Positions 36,633 to 45,356 of a stretch of 64,000 bases of DNA are shown piece by piece; within the stretch, counting starts at the first letter, position 1, and each line of letters begins with the position of its first letter. A program made the position numbers and the translations under genes. This DNA is from Phormidium tenue FACHB-886 (GTDB taxonomy: Bacteria; Cyanobacteriota; Cyanobacteriia; Elainellales; Elainellaceae). The stretch is from NCBI RefSeq assembly GCF_014764505.1, contig NZ_JACXWX010000012.1:62001-126000 (forward strand). The letters run 5' to 3'. The notes beneath the pieces were generated by a model. The model ran no database searches and was not told the origin of the DNA. It worked only from the letters and a program-made list of their open reading frames with translations.

Positions 36633-37961
36633 ATGGTTGATTCTTTTGAAAAATTCTCTGTGTCTAATCTAGACGGCTCTCGCGCTGAAACACCTGAAAC
36701 CTATAGAGAATCTGCCTTAGCGGCGATCGTCACTCCACCCACAACACCTATGCTGTTATCTGGGGATAGCCGTTTCACGATGGCGCGGCTGAATCAGGCA
36801 ATTCTCTGCTTTCGTTCAAGTCCAAATCTGTACCCCGATCGCCTGCTCGAGCAGCCTTATCTATCGCTTAATGAGCTAACGCCTTGGCTGCTGTGGCGGA
36901 TGGCCCGCAGTGCTTGCGGAACTATGCAGCTGCTGGAGGGCACAACGGCAAAACTTCAGCAAGCCGAGCAGCCCTGGCAGACAGGTATCTTGCGGCTGGT
37001 GCTGCTGCTAGAGATCGATCTGCCTGGAGCAAATTCATTTAAGTTTGACTTGGTGACGCAGCAAACGCCAACTCTATTGGAAAACGATTGCTACATCCAG
37101 TGTGATGCTTTCAGTCAAAAGGCAGTTTCAATTGTTGCTGCCAAAGCAAAGCTAGTTAAGCCGCTCCAAACTGACGCACTGCAGCTCTTCCTGCAAGGCA
37201 TGGCAGCTGAGGTTTTAATCCCTCATCTGCCCTGGCAGCCCGCCCTGCTGCGGCTTCGCCTTGGCTTTGAGTACACGCCTGATTCTTCTGTCTTACATCT
37301 CTCAGTTTCGGATGCTTCGCTCTTGCTGCGCGTTACAGATTCAGCTTGGAGTAACCGATACAGGGAGGCGATCGATCATCAGCATTTAACTGAACGATTG
37401 CCCGACCTGCTTCTGCTCAGAGACGCAGTTTCTCCGGCAGAATTGGCTGCTGTAGCATGGGAGGCGAACGATCGGCTGCAGGGGCTGCTAGCCAGTCGAA
37501 ATATGATTCAATCGCCGCTTCCGTTAGCTGATTTAGTAAATCGCCTGTTCTGGGGCTTTAGCCATAGCGCCTATGAGGTGATGCAGCTAATGAGTGGGGT
37601 TTCGGTGCATCTACTTCAGCCTGGGCAAAGCTGGGAAAGTGGAATTTTGCGGCTGTGGCTGCGCCTAGAGGTGCAGACGCCGGAAGCAGTTTGGGAAATA
37701 GATCTGGCAACTGGGCAAGCTACTGAAGCTGAGCCAGTGCAGCTCGCGTCAACTAGTGTAGTGCGATCGATCGATCTGGTTTGGCTACATCAGCCAATGC
37801 TGCTGGAGTCGTTGGAGATGAGCCTAAGTCGCCAAATTAGAGAAGCTGCGCCAGAGCTAGTGCTTTGGGCAGAGGGAACAGCAGTAGAGTTGCAAATTGC
37901 AGCGGACGTCTGGCAGCCCGGATTTGTTCATCTCAAAATTGGATTTGAATTAATTTGCTAG
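36633..37961 (+). CDS. Hypothetical protein with internally duplicated A-B modules
   Basis: 442 residues from the ATG at 36633 (MVDSFEKFS). After a 60-residue Ser/Thr/Pro-rich start the sequence repeats. Module A reads WLLWRMARSACGTMQLLEG...WQTGILRLVLLLEI and returns as LFWGFSHSAYEVMQLMSGVS...WESGILRLWLRLEV. Module B reads LFLQGMAAEVLI...WQPALLRLRLGFEY and returns as VLWAEGTAVELQI...WQPGFVHLKIGFEL. So the protein is A-B-A'-B', with a W-x-x-G/A-h-h-x-L-x-L signature four times. No signal peptide, membrane span or catalytic motif was seen. I do not recognise the family. Confidence 0.72.
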   Translation: MVDSFEKFSVSNLDGSRAETPETYRESALAAIVTPPTTPMLLSGDSRFTMARLNQAILCFRSSPNLYPDRLLEQPYLSLNELTPWLLWRMARSACGTMQLLEGTTAKLQQAEQPWQTGILRLVLLLEIDLPGANSFKFDLVTQQTPTLLENDCYIQCDAFSQKAVSIVAAKAKLVKPLQTDALQLFLQGMAAEVLIPHLPWQPALLRLRLGFEYTPDSSVLHLSVSDASLLLRVTDSAWSNRYREAIDHQHLTERLPDLLLLRDAVSPAELAAVAWEANDRLQGLLASRNMIQSPLPLADLVNRLFWGFSHSAYEVMQLMSGVSVHLLQPGQSWESGILRLWLRLEVQTPEAVWEIDLATGQATEAEPVQLASTSVVRSIDLVWLHQPMLLESLEMSLSRQIREAAPELVLWAEGTAVELQIAADVWQPGFVHLKIGFELIC

Positions 37962-38037
37962 AAATATATTCAGATTTCAGACAATATCGTTAGCTATCAA
38001 CATACACTTAAGTGTTTTGGGATACGAATCTACTCCT

Positions 38038-38075
38038 ATTTGTTTTTAGCAAATTACACAGCGCTAAAAACAAAT
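38038..38075 (+). terminator. Hairpin after the duplicated-module gene
   Basis: ATTTGTTTTTAGC (38038-38050) pairs perfectly with GCTAAAAACAAAT (38063-38075) around 12 nt, 77 bases past the stop. Confidence 0.65.
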
Positions 38076-38175
38076 GGTTGAGTGTGCAGCCAAATTTGAT
38101 ATTTTTTCTTTTCTCAAGGTTAGTTAGTACTTAGAGATTTTTTTGGTGCGTAGCAAGCGGAAACTGATACATATC

Positions 38176-38277
38176 AGCTCATTGAGTATTGGATGTGATA
38201 AAGACTGCACGATTTCGCGATCGGAAGTATGAATTAGCTCATTAAGCATTGATGTGATAAGGACTGCACAATCTCGC
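38176..38277. repeat. Imperfect 43/42-bp direct repeat upstream of Mn catalase
   Basis: Copy 1 (38176-38218) begins AGCTCATTGAGTATTGGATG and copy 2 (38236-38277) begins AGCTCATTAAGCATTGATG. Both continue with GTGATAA.GACTGCAC.AT.TCGC and differ at a handful of positions. The period is 60 bp. It could be a duplicated regulatory site for the downstream gene. Confidence 0.7.
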
Positions 38278-38608
38278 ATTCAAATCATAAATCAACTCAT
38301 CATTTTGAGAGAACTGATTTTTCCTAAATAATCTCCTTTGTCGTTCTAAAGTTTGACTTCAGGGATTGTCTTTCCAGAGGTTGATCCATCGCTCATTTAC
38401 AAGCGTTACAAAACAGATAAGAGTTATTCGATCGAAATTTCAAGTTTTGCAGTTCTAGCTTTTACCCTTTTGCTTTTGGGTAAGCTGTTTTACTCACTTG
38501 TCCTGAAAGCGTGAATTAATTTTCGATCGATGAGAGCGCTTAGAGGCGTTTGAAGCAGATACTTGTACACTGCTTCTCTGTTCACAAAGCTGAATGAGGG
38601 AGATCTCA

Positions 38609-39511
38609 ATGTTTTATCATGACAAGCGATTGCAGTATTACACTCGTCCCGATCGTCCGGATGCACTCTACGCCAAGAAGATTCAAGAGCTAATCGGTGG
38701 TACATTCGGCGAAATGACCGTGATGATGCAATATTTGTTCCAGGGATGGAACTGTCGCGGTCCCGCGAAATACCGGGATATGTTGCTGGATATCGGAACT
38801 GAAGAAATTGGGCACGTAGAGATGCTGGCTACGATGATCGCGCATCTACTAGATAAAGCCCCTATCAGACTACAAGAAGAAGGATCAAAAGATCCGATCG
38901 TTGGTACCGCAATGGGCGGCGGTAATCTACAAGGTGCGATTACTGATATCATTGGCAGCAGCATGAATCCTCAACACCTGATTAACACCGGGTTAGGAGC
39001 GCAGGCTGCAGATAGCGTTGGCTACCCCTGGAATGGTCGTTTTATCGTAGCAAGCGGCAATCTACTTGCTGATTTCCGCTCCAACCTGCATGCTGAGTCT
39101 CAAGGACGTCTGCAAGCCGTTCGGATGTATGAAATGACGAACGATCATGGCGTACGTGACACGCTGAGCTTTATGATCGCCCGGGATACAATGCACCAAA
39201 ACCAGTGGTTGGCAGCGATCGAAGAACTGGAATCCGATGGATTAGAAACGACTCCAGTTCCTAGCTCCTTCCCGCAGGATTTGGAAAAATCGCAGCACGC
39301 TTACCAGTTCTGGAATCACTCGAAGGGTGAACAAAGCGCAGAAGGCCGCTGGGCGAAGGGCAAATCCATGGATGGCAAAGGTGAATTTGAGTACGTTGCC
39401 AATCCTGAGCCGCTAGGCGAAGAGCCGGTGCCACCGTCTGGCGATCCTCGTCTGCATGGTACAAATGAAACCGCTCGTTTGGCATCAGACACCATCAACC
39501 CTGCTAAATAG
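38609..39511 (+). CDS. Manganese catalase
   Basis: Non-haem dimanganese catalase that dismutates H2O2 in the cytoplasm. The ferritin-like four-helix bundle is complete, with metal ligands in ELIGGTFGEMTVMMQYLFQ, GTEEIGHVEML, NLHAESQGRLQAVRMYEMT and ARDTMHQNQWLAAIEEL. The C-terminal tail (GEFEYVANPEPLG...PPSGDPRLHGT) is the usual subunit-wrapping arm. Start at 38609 (MFYHDKRLQYY), with the ribosome binding site immediately upstream; the ATG at 38594 overlaps that site. 300 residues. It precedes a manganese-type Nramp gene, giving a metal-supply and metal-use pair. Confidence 0.94.
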   Translation: MFYHDKRLQYYTRPDRPDALYAKKIQELIGGTFGEMTVMMQYLFQGWNCRGPAKYRDMLLDIGTEEIGHVEMLATMIAHLLDKAPIRLQEEGSKDPIVGTAMGGGNLQGAITDIIGSSMNPQHLINTGLGAQAADSVGYPWNGRFIVASGNLLADFRSNLHAESQGRLQAVRMYEMTNDHGVRDTLSFMIARDTMHQNQWLAAIEELESDGLETTPVPSSFPQDLEKSQHAYQFWNHSKGEQSAEGRWAKGKSMDGKGEFEYVANPEPLGEEPVPPSGDPRLHGTNETARLASDTINPAK

Positions 39512-39564
39512 AGGTGGTCTTTAGCCATCTAGGCTTGAAATACATCCTGTTGTAGCGATGGCAC

Positions 39565-39592
39565 GAAGGGCATGACGATCGTCATGCCCTTC
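39565..39592 (+). terminator. 28-bp perfect palindrome after Mn catalase
   Basis: The 28 bases are a perfect inverted repeat with half site GAAGGGCATGACGA and no unpaired loop, 53 bases past the stop. As RNA it would fold into a hairpin of at least 12 bp. No T-run follows, so a protein-binding palindrome for the mntH-like gene, 120 bp downstream, is an alternative. Confidence 0.55.
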
Positions 39593-39710
39593 CAGTGGGT
39601 TTAGTCTTCGAGAACGCCTGCAAATGTTATGTCGATTGAGTGCTGAATTTACAAACCTGTTTAATCTTGTTTGCTCTTTCTAATCGCCAAGCTTCTTACA
39701 AGATGTTGTT

Positions 39711-41018
39711 ATGACTTCTTCTAACCGCGCTCCTAGTTTACCTGAAGTTCATCGCAGCATTGCCGTTCCCCAAGTCAAAGGTTTTTGGCGCAAGCTGCTG
39801 GCTTATGCGGGTCCAGGTTGTTTAATTTCTGTGGGCTACATGGACCCAGGCAACTGGGCAACCGACATTGCAGGCGGGTCTAAGTTTGGCTATACGCTGC
39901 TGTCAGTGATTCTTTTGTCAAACCTGATGGCAATTCTGCTGCAATCGCTATGTGTGCGGCTAGGTGTTGCAACAGGGCGAGATTTGGCACAGGCTTGTCG
40001 GGATTACTTCAATCCACGCCTCAGCTTTGCGCTGTGGATTTTGTGCGAAATTGCCATTGCCGCCTGTGATCTTGCAGAGCTACTGGGAAGTGCGATCGCG
40101 CTTCAGCTCCTTTTTGGCTTGCCGCTTGCCATTGGGGTTTGTTTAACAGCGCTGGATGTATTGGCATTGCTGTTTCTACAGCACAAAGGCTTTCGCTACA
40201 TTGAAGCCCTAGTCACGGTCTTAGTGGCAACGATCGGCGTTTGCTTTATTGCAGAACTTTTGTTTGCGCGCCCTGATATCAATAGCATTCTGGCGGGCTA
40301 TTTGCCCAAAAAAGCCGTGATCCAAAATCCGGAAATGCTTTACCTGGCGATCGGCATCTTGGGGGCAACTGTGATGCCTCACAATTTATACCTGCATTCT
40401 TCGATCGTGCAGACAAGAGCATGGCAGCCTACTCCCCAAAAACGCTGGGAAGCGATTAAATTTGGTACGCTCGATTCTACAATTGCGTTGTCGCTGGCGC
40501 TGCTGATTAACTCTGCCATTCTAATTGTCTCGGCAGCAACCTTCCATGGCTCCGGCTATCAAGAAGTGGCAGAGATTCAGGATGCTTACCAGCTGCTGTC
40601 GCCGCTTTTAGGAGTCAGCGCTGCGAGTGCTGTTTTTGGTTTGGCGCTACTGGCTTCAGGTCAAAGTTCAACGCTAACAGCGACACTAGCAGGGCAGGTC
40701 GTGATGGAAGGATTCCTGCAGCTGCGGATTCCGAGTTGGCTCCGTCGCCTCTCCACTCGTTTAATTGCAGTAGTTCCTGCGCTGATCGCGATTGTCTTCT
40801 TTGGAGAAGAAAGTACAGGTAGCCTGTTGGTTTTCAGTCAGGTAGTGTTAAGTTTACAGTTGCCGTTTGCAGTCATTCCGTTAGTGATGTTCACAAGCGA
40901 TCGCCGCTTAATGGGCGAATTCGCAAATCCTTGGTGGTTGAAAGCAGTGGCTTGGGCGGTAACAATGATCATTGTTGGTCTGAACTGCTGGCTATTGCTT
41001 CAAACCTTTTTAGCTTGA
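39711..41018 (+). CDS. mntH: Nramp family divalent metal (Mn/Fe) transporter
   Basis: 435-residue polytopic inner-membrane proton-coupled metal importer with about eleven transmembrane helices. TM1 carries the metal-binding DPGN in SVGYMDPGNWATDIAGG, and TM6 carries MPHN in GATVMPHNLYLHSS. Both are the Nramp ion-coordinating motifs, and the Met in TM6 favours Mn/Fe over Ca or Mg. GQSSTLTATLAGQ is the conserved transport motif. It lies 200 bp after the manganese catalase on the same strand, which supports manganese as the physiological ion. Confidence 0.93.
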   Translation: MTSSNRAPSLPEVHRSIAVPQVKGFWRKLLAYAGPGCLISVGYMDPGNWATDIAGGSKFGYTLLSVILLSNLMAILLQSLCVRLGVATGRDLAQACRDYFNPRLSFALWILCEIAIAACDLAELLGSAIALQLLFGLPLAIGVCLTALDVLALLFLQHKGFRYIEALVTVLVATIGVCFIAELLFARPDINSILAGYLPKKAVIQNPEMLYLAIGILGATVMPHNLYLHSSIVQTRAWQPTPQKRWEAIKFGTLDSTIALSLALLINSAILIVSAATFHGSGYQEVAEIQDAYQLLSPLLGVSAASAVFGLALLASGQSSTLTATLAGQVVMEGFLQLRIPSWLRRLSTRLIAVVPALIAIVFFGEESTGSLLVFSQVVLSLQLPFAVIPLVMFTSDRRLMGEFANPWWLKAVAWAVTMIIVGLNCWLLLQTFLA

Positions 41019-41058
41019 TGCTACGTTGTGTCTACCTATTTGTTCGTTTAACTCGATT

Positions 41059-41565
41059 ATGACTGCTGAACCAAATTCGTTAAGTTCAACCGAAACTCAA
41101 TCTAATACCCAGACTCACCGTCGTTTGCTAGTAGCAGCCGGGCTAACTTTAGGCATTGGGCAGGCAGGCTTCTTTGATGGTATTGTGCTGCACCAATTGT
41201 TGCAATGGCATCACATGTTTTCCAGCGTGAAAACAGATGCCACGGTTGCAGGAATGGAGCTTAACACGCTCGGCGATGGGCTGTTTCACGCATTTGATTG
41301 GGTAATGGTTTCGATCGGTATTGTCTTGCTTTGGCAGGCAGCCAAACAGCAAGCGCTATCCGGGCGGGTCTTTGTAGGATCGCTGCTAATGGGTGCCGGT
41401 CTGTTTAATGTAGTCGAGGGGCTGATTGATCATCAGATTCTTGGCATTCACCACGTCAAACCTGGAGCGCATCAGCTTGCCTATGATGTAGGTTTCCTGG
41501 CGATCGGCGCAATTATTGCCGCTGCAGGCTGGCTGCTGCTGCGTTCTCAAAAGAGCGCAATATAA
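41059..41565 (+). CDS. DUF2243 family membrane protein
   Basis: 168 residues from the ATG at 41059. Four hydrophobic helices are visible (LLVAAGLTLGIGQAGFF, WVMVSIGIVLLWQAA, VFVGSLLMGAGLFNVVEG, VGFLAIGAIIAAAGWLLL). Conserved polar residues are buried in DGIVLHQLLQWHHM, GDGLFHAFDW and EGLIDHQILGIHHV. The many His and Asp residues suggest a metal or haem site, but none is proven. It starts 40 bp after the Nramp stop and is probably co-transcribed. Function unknown. Confidence 0.87.
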   Translation: MTAEPNSLSSTETQSNTQTHRRLLVAAGLTLGIGQAGFFDGIVLHQLLQWHHMFSSVKTDATVAGMELNTLGDGLFHAFDWVMVSIGIVLLWQAAKQQALSGRVFVGSLLMGAGLFNVVEGLIDHQILGIHHVKPGAHQLAYDVGFLAIGAIIAAAGWLLLRSQKSAI

Positions 41566-41622
41566 GGACGAAAATCTAAGGACGCATACGAACGATGCCA
41601 TAATGCGTAAGAAACCGGGTGG

Positions 41623-43116
41623 CTACACTGCCCAATTTTTAGTACGTTCCACAGCTTTTTGCCAGGTTGCAAACTGCTCGATCGCCTGATTAGAGCGTTC
41701 TCCCGGCGCAAATACCCGCTCGATCGCCTGATTGCTCACCAGTTCTTCAAAGCTCTGCCAAATGCCAGCCTGTAGCCCTGCAGCAAAGGCAACGCCCTGC
41801 ACCGTGACATCCCGGATCACTGGACGCTCTACCGGAATGCCCAAGACATCTGCCTGAAGCTGCATCAAGAAATCATTTTCACAGGCTCCGCCGTCCACCC
41901 TGAGTTGCTGCATCGGCATAGCGCTGGACGCATCGATCGCCTGCACTACTTCTTTCACCTGATAAGCGATCGCTTCTAGTACCGATCGCACCAAGTGTTC
42001 GCGCTTTACGCCTGCAGTGATGCCTAAAAATGCACCCCGGGCGCTCATGTCCCAATGGGGGGTTCCCAATCCACTTAAAGCAGGTACAAAGTAAACGCCA
42101 CCATTGTCGCTTACCTGTTTTGCAAGCGTCTCGGTTTCTGCCGCCTTGCTAATTAGCTGTAGCCCGTCGCGCAGCCATTGCACACAGGCTCCGCTGGTGA
42201 ACATGCTGCCTTCCAGAGCATAGCCGATCTCTAGCTTGTTGGACTTATGCTGCGTCCAAGCAATCGTTGAAATGAGCTGGGGCGATCGAACAACCTCCGA
42301 ACCCGTATGGGCAACCAAAAAGCTGCCCGTGCCGTAGGTGCATTTCATCTGTCCCAGGCGATCGCACCCATGCCCAAACAGCGCCGCCTGCTGATCGCCC
42401 AGAATTGCCGTGATCGGAATTTCAACCCCCAGCAGGTCTGTAGCACCAAAGTGGCTGAGGCTGGGCTGAATGCGAGGCAGCAGAGAGGACGGAATCTGAA
42501 ATAGCTGCAGCATTGTTTCATCCCAGTCGCCCTTATGCAGATTCATCAGCATCGTGCGGCTGGCGTTGCTATGGTCGGTCGCATGAGTGCGGCCATTCGT
42601 CAGCTTCCACAAAATCCAGGTGTCGATCGTTCCGCCTAAAGTCGTCTCTAGATTGACTTCTGGAATGTGATCGAGCAGCCAGCGGAGTTTGGTTGCAGAA
42701 AAATAAGCGTCAATCACCAGACCCGTGCGCTCGAAAATTTCTGGGGCATGTCCTTGGTCCTGCAGCTGATGGCAAAACTCAGCTGTGCGTCGATCTTGCC
42801 AAACGATCGCCCGATGGAGCGGCTCTCCAGTCGTCTTGTCCCACAGTAGGCAGGTTTCGCGCTGCACAGTCAAGCCGATCGCCGCGATCTCCGTGGCGGG
42901 AATTTGGGAAGTCTGAAGGACAGTTTGGATCACTTCAACTGTGGTTTGCCAAATTTCCAGCGGGTCGTGCTCTAGCCAGCCCGGTTGTGGGTAGTGCTGC
43001 GTTAGTTCGCGGTAAGCATGAGCAATTGCAAAGCCAGCGCGATCAAAGATAAAGGCTCGGTTGCCCGTTGTACCTAAATCAAGCGCCAGAACATAGCCAG
43101 AATCAGCAGAAGACAT
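41623..43116 (-). CDS. glpK: Glycerol kinase
   Basis: FGGY-family carbohydrate kinase, ATP + glycerol to glycerol-3-phosphate, feeding lipid synthesis and glycerol use. Motifs: ALDLGTTGNRAFIFD (phosphate 1), QDRRTAEFC, AILGDQQAALFGHGC, the adenosine region KCTYGTGSFLVAHTG and GGACENDFLMQLQADVLG with the FGGY-C signature. 497 residues is normal. The usual SSRA of the phosphate loop reads GNRA here. It is divergent from crtD over about 200 AT-rich bases. No glpF or glpD is adjacent. Confidence 0.93.
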   Translation of the reverse strand: MSSADSGYVLALDLGTTGNRAFIFDRAGFAIAHAYRELTQHYPQPGWLEHDPLEIWQTTVEVIQTVLQTSQIPATEIAAIGLTVQRETCLLWDKTTGEPLHRAIVWQDRRTAEFCHQLQDQGHAPEIFERTGLVIDAYFSATKLRWLLDHIPEVNLETTLGGTIDTWILWKLTNGRTHATDHSNASRTMLMNLHKGDWDETMLQLFQIPSSLLPRIQPSLSHFGATDLLGVEIPITAILGDQQAALFGHGCDRLGQMKCTYGTGSFLVAHTGSEVVRSPQLISTIAWTQHKSNKLEIGYALEGSMFTSGACVQWLRDGLQLISKAAETETLAKQVSDNGGVYFVPALSGLGTPHWDMSARGAFLGITAGVKREHLVRSVLEAIAYQVKEVVQAIDASSAMPMQQLRVDGGACENDFLMQLQADVLGIPVERPVIRDVTVQGVAFAAGLQAGIWQSFEELVSNQAIERVFAPGERSNQAIEQFATWQKAVERTKNWAV

Positions 43117-43320
43117 AAGCGCGAACTACAGAAAACAATAGAAATAGAACAGGAAGTTCTCTCTCAGTGTAAGACCTGATTCTCTAATTCATGATTCTAT
43201 TGAGTTCTGCAACAAGACTGAGCTTTATTGGGCTTTCAGCAGGCAATCTTGCCTGTCATTCACCTACGATCTTCGATATAGTAAATATTAAGTAATATTA
43301 ATAATCTTAAAATTTGAATC

Positions 43321-44829
43321 ATGCTGCACCTCAACCGCCCTGACCGCCAAAAAATCATCGTCATTGGAGCCGGAATTGGCGGACTAACCGCTGCCGCATT
43401 GCTGGCACATCGGGGGTATGAAGTGCTGGTGCTGGATCAGGCGATCGTTCCGGGTGGCTGTGCCTCCACGTTTAAGCGAAAAGGCTTCACCTTTGATGTA
43501 GGCGCAACGCAGGTGGCAGGCTTGGAACCGGGTGGCATTCACCACCGCATTTTCTCAGAGCTAGAGATTGATCTCCCGGAGGCGACCCCTTGCGATCCAG
43601 CTTGTGCCGTTTATCTACCTGGAGAAACTTCTCCAATCAGCGTTTGGCGCGACCCAGAACAGTGGCAAGCCGAGCGGCAGCGGCAGTTTCCAGGCAGTGA
43701 ACTTTTCTGGCAGCTTTTGGCAAACCTGTTTCGCTATAGCTGGGCGTTTCAGTCCCGCGATCCGGTTTTGCCGCCGCGCGATCTGTGGGATCTGTGGCAG
43801 CTTGTTCAGGCAGTCCGTCCAGATACTTTGTTGACTGCGCCCTATACGTTGTCCACAGTGGGGCAGGCACTGCGTTTGATGGGGCTGGGAGACGATCGCC
43901 GCCTCAAAACTTTTCTTGATTTGCAGCTCAAACTCTATTCTCAGGTCAATGCTGACGAAACGGCTCTACTCTATGCTGCTACTGCACTAGGCGTTTCTCA
44001 AGAGCCGCAAGGGTTGTATCATCTGCATGGCAGTATGCAGGCGTTAAGCGATCGGCTCGTCGCTGCACTAGAGCGAGATGGCGGCAAGCTGCTGATGCGT
44101 CATACGGTTGAACGAATTCACATGGAGGCAAACCGTGCTAGCGCCGTTGAAATCCGCAGCCAAAAAACGGGGGAAGTGTGGACAGAAACTGCCGACCATG
44201 TGGTTGCCAATGTGACGGTGCAAAACCTGGTGCAGCTTTTGGGCGATCGCGTTCCCAAAGGCTATCAGCAGCGGGTGGATAAGCTGCCGCCTGCTTCGGG
44301 TGCATTTGTAATCTATCTGGGCGTTAAGCAGGAAGCAATTCCGGCAGACTGTCCGCCCCATCTGCAATTTCTCTATGACTACAACGGACCTATTGCCGAA
44401 AACAATTCTCTGTTTGTCTCTGTCAGCCGCCCTGGAGATGGTCGCGCACCTGAAGGATATGCAACTCTCATCGCCTCGTCGTTTACCGATACAAACGCCT
44501 GGTGGAATGACGAAAGCTATGCCCCTTTGAAGCAGCAATACACCGAAACCGCGATCGATCGTCTCTCGCAGTTTTTCCATCTCACACCAGACAGCATCGT
44601 GCATACAGAAGCTGCCACGCCGCGCACCTTCGCCCACTATACGGGACGCGATCGCGGCGTGGTTGGCGGCATTGGGCAGCGCATTCCCACCTTTGGACCG
44701 TTTGGCTTTGCCAATCGCACCCCTGTACCGCATCTGTGGCTGGTAGGCGATTCTACGCATCCAGGCGAAGGAACGGCGGGCGTGAGCTACTCTGCGCTAA
44801 CTGTGGTTAGGCAGATCGAGGCAAGCTAG
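43321..44829 (+). CDS. crtD: Carotenoid C-3',4' desaturase-like FAD oxidoreductase (CrtD type)
   Basis: 502-residue FAD-dependent oxidoreductase of the phytoene-desaturase/CrtD/CrtH group. The dinucleotide motif is VIGAGIGGLTAAALLAHRGY, followed by GGCASTFKRKGFTFDVGATQ and VAGLEPGGIHHRIF. The C-terminal FAD-contact region is LWLVGDSTHPGEGTAGVSYS. The block FDVGATQVAGLEPGG is what I associate with cyanobacterial CrtD, which introduces the 3',4' double bond during myxol glycoside synthesis. CrtH-type isomerases are similar, so the exact reaction is inferred. Monocistronic and divergent from glpK. Confidence 0.8.
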   Translation: MLHLNRPDRQKIIVIGAGIGGLTAAALLAHRGYEVLVLDQAIVPGGCASTFKRKGFTFDVGATQVAGLEPGGIHHRIFSELEIDLPEATPCDPACAVYLPGETSPISVWRDPEQWQAERQRQFPGSELFWQLLANLFRYSWAFQSRDPVLPPRDLWDLWQLVQAVRPDTLLTAPYTLSTVGQALRLMGLGDDRRLKTFLDLQLKLYSQVNADETALLYAATALGVSQEPQGLYHLHGSMQALSDRLVAALERDGGKLLMRHTVERIHMEANRASAVEIRSQKTGEVWTETADHVVANVTVQNLVQLLGDRVPKGYQQRVDKLPPASGAFVIYLGVKQEAIPADCPPHLQFLYDYNGPIAENNSLFVSVSRPGDGRAPEGYATLIASSFTDTNAWWNDESYAPLKQQYTETAIDRLSQFFHLTPDSIVHTEAATPRTFAHYTGRDRGVVGGIGQRIPTFGPFGFANRTPVPHLWLVGDSTHPGEGTAGVSYSALTVVRQIEAS

Positions 44830-44861
44830 CGCAGCCTTAAGAGAGCCGAAATAATTTAAGA

Positions 44862-45086
44862 TTAGGTCTTGCTGCGTCGGAGCTTTTGCAACCAGCCCAT
44901 CAGTCCTTTAGAATTTCGCTGGTCGGGAGGTTCTGGGAGGTCAAGGCCACCCGATTGCTCAGCAAGAGATTCAGGGGGGATATCGTGAGAAGGTTGAAAT
45001 ACGAAGGGTTGCTCGGACAATTCCTTTGTATCTGTCCCATACTCGGCAGCACCGAGGGTCAGACCATACGTGAATAGCGACAGCAT
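44862..45086 (-). CDS. Possible small hypothetical protein
   Basis: 74 codons. A short hydrophobic N-terminus (MLSLFTYGLTLGAAEYG) leads to an acidic, Pro-rich middle and a basic amphipathic end (GLMGWLQKLRRSKT). The composition is plausible for a peripheral membrane peptide, but the ribosome binding site is weak and I know no homologue. It could be a chance frame. Confidence 0.35.
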   Translation of the reverse strand: MLSLFTYGLTLGAAEYGTDTKELSEQPFVFQPSHDIPPESLAEQSGGLDLPEPPDQRNSKGLMGWLQKLRRSKT

Positions 45087-45287
45087 AAAAACTCTGCTTG
45101 TTTGCTGACCATGGCTCTGATGATCAAGCCTAAAAAATTTAAAGGCGATCGGCTCAGCCAGTCAGCCGAACAATTATTTGTAGAATAACGACACTTTTAT
45201 TTTAGCGTAGAGAAGCCCGACCGCTGGTACTTCAGTTGGGTCATGCCACTGGGCGAAGCCAACAAGACCCGCAAGCCCAAAAACCAC

Positions 45288-45315
45288 AAAAACAAAAAAG
45301 GGGCACAAGTGCCCC
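45288..45315 (-). terminator. Intrinsic terminator of the RNA-binding protein gene
   Basis: On the minus strand GGGGCAC-TT-GTGCCCC (45315-45300) is followed by a T-run TTTTTTGTTTTTG. It lies 41 bases past the stop. Confidence 0.9.
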
Positions 45316-45356
45316 ACTGTAATAAGACAATGACTTACAAAACGGCTAAACCGGCC

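Larger units (their letters stand above)
37962..38608. other. Long leader/promoter region of the Mn catalase gene
   Basis: About 650 AT-rich bases. It contains a perfect 13-bp hairpin (38038-38075), a spaced duplication of about 43 bp (38176-38277) and no convincing gene. GAGGGAGAT just before 38609 is the ribosome binding site of the catalase. Confidence 0.55.
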
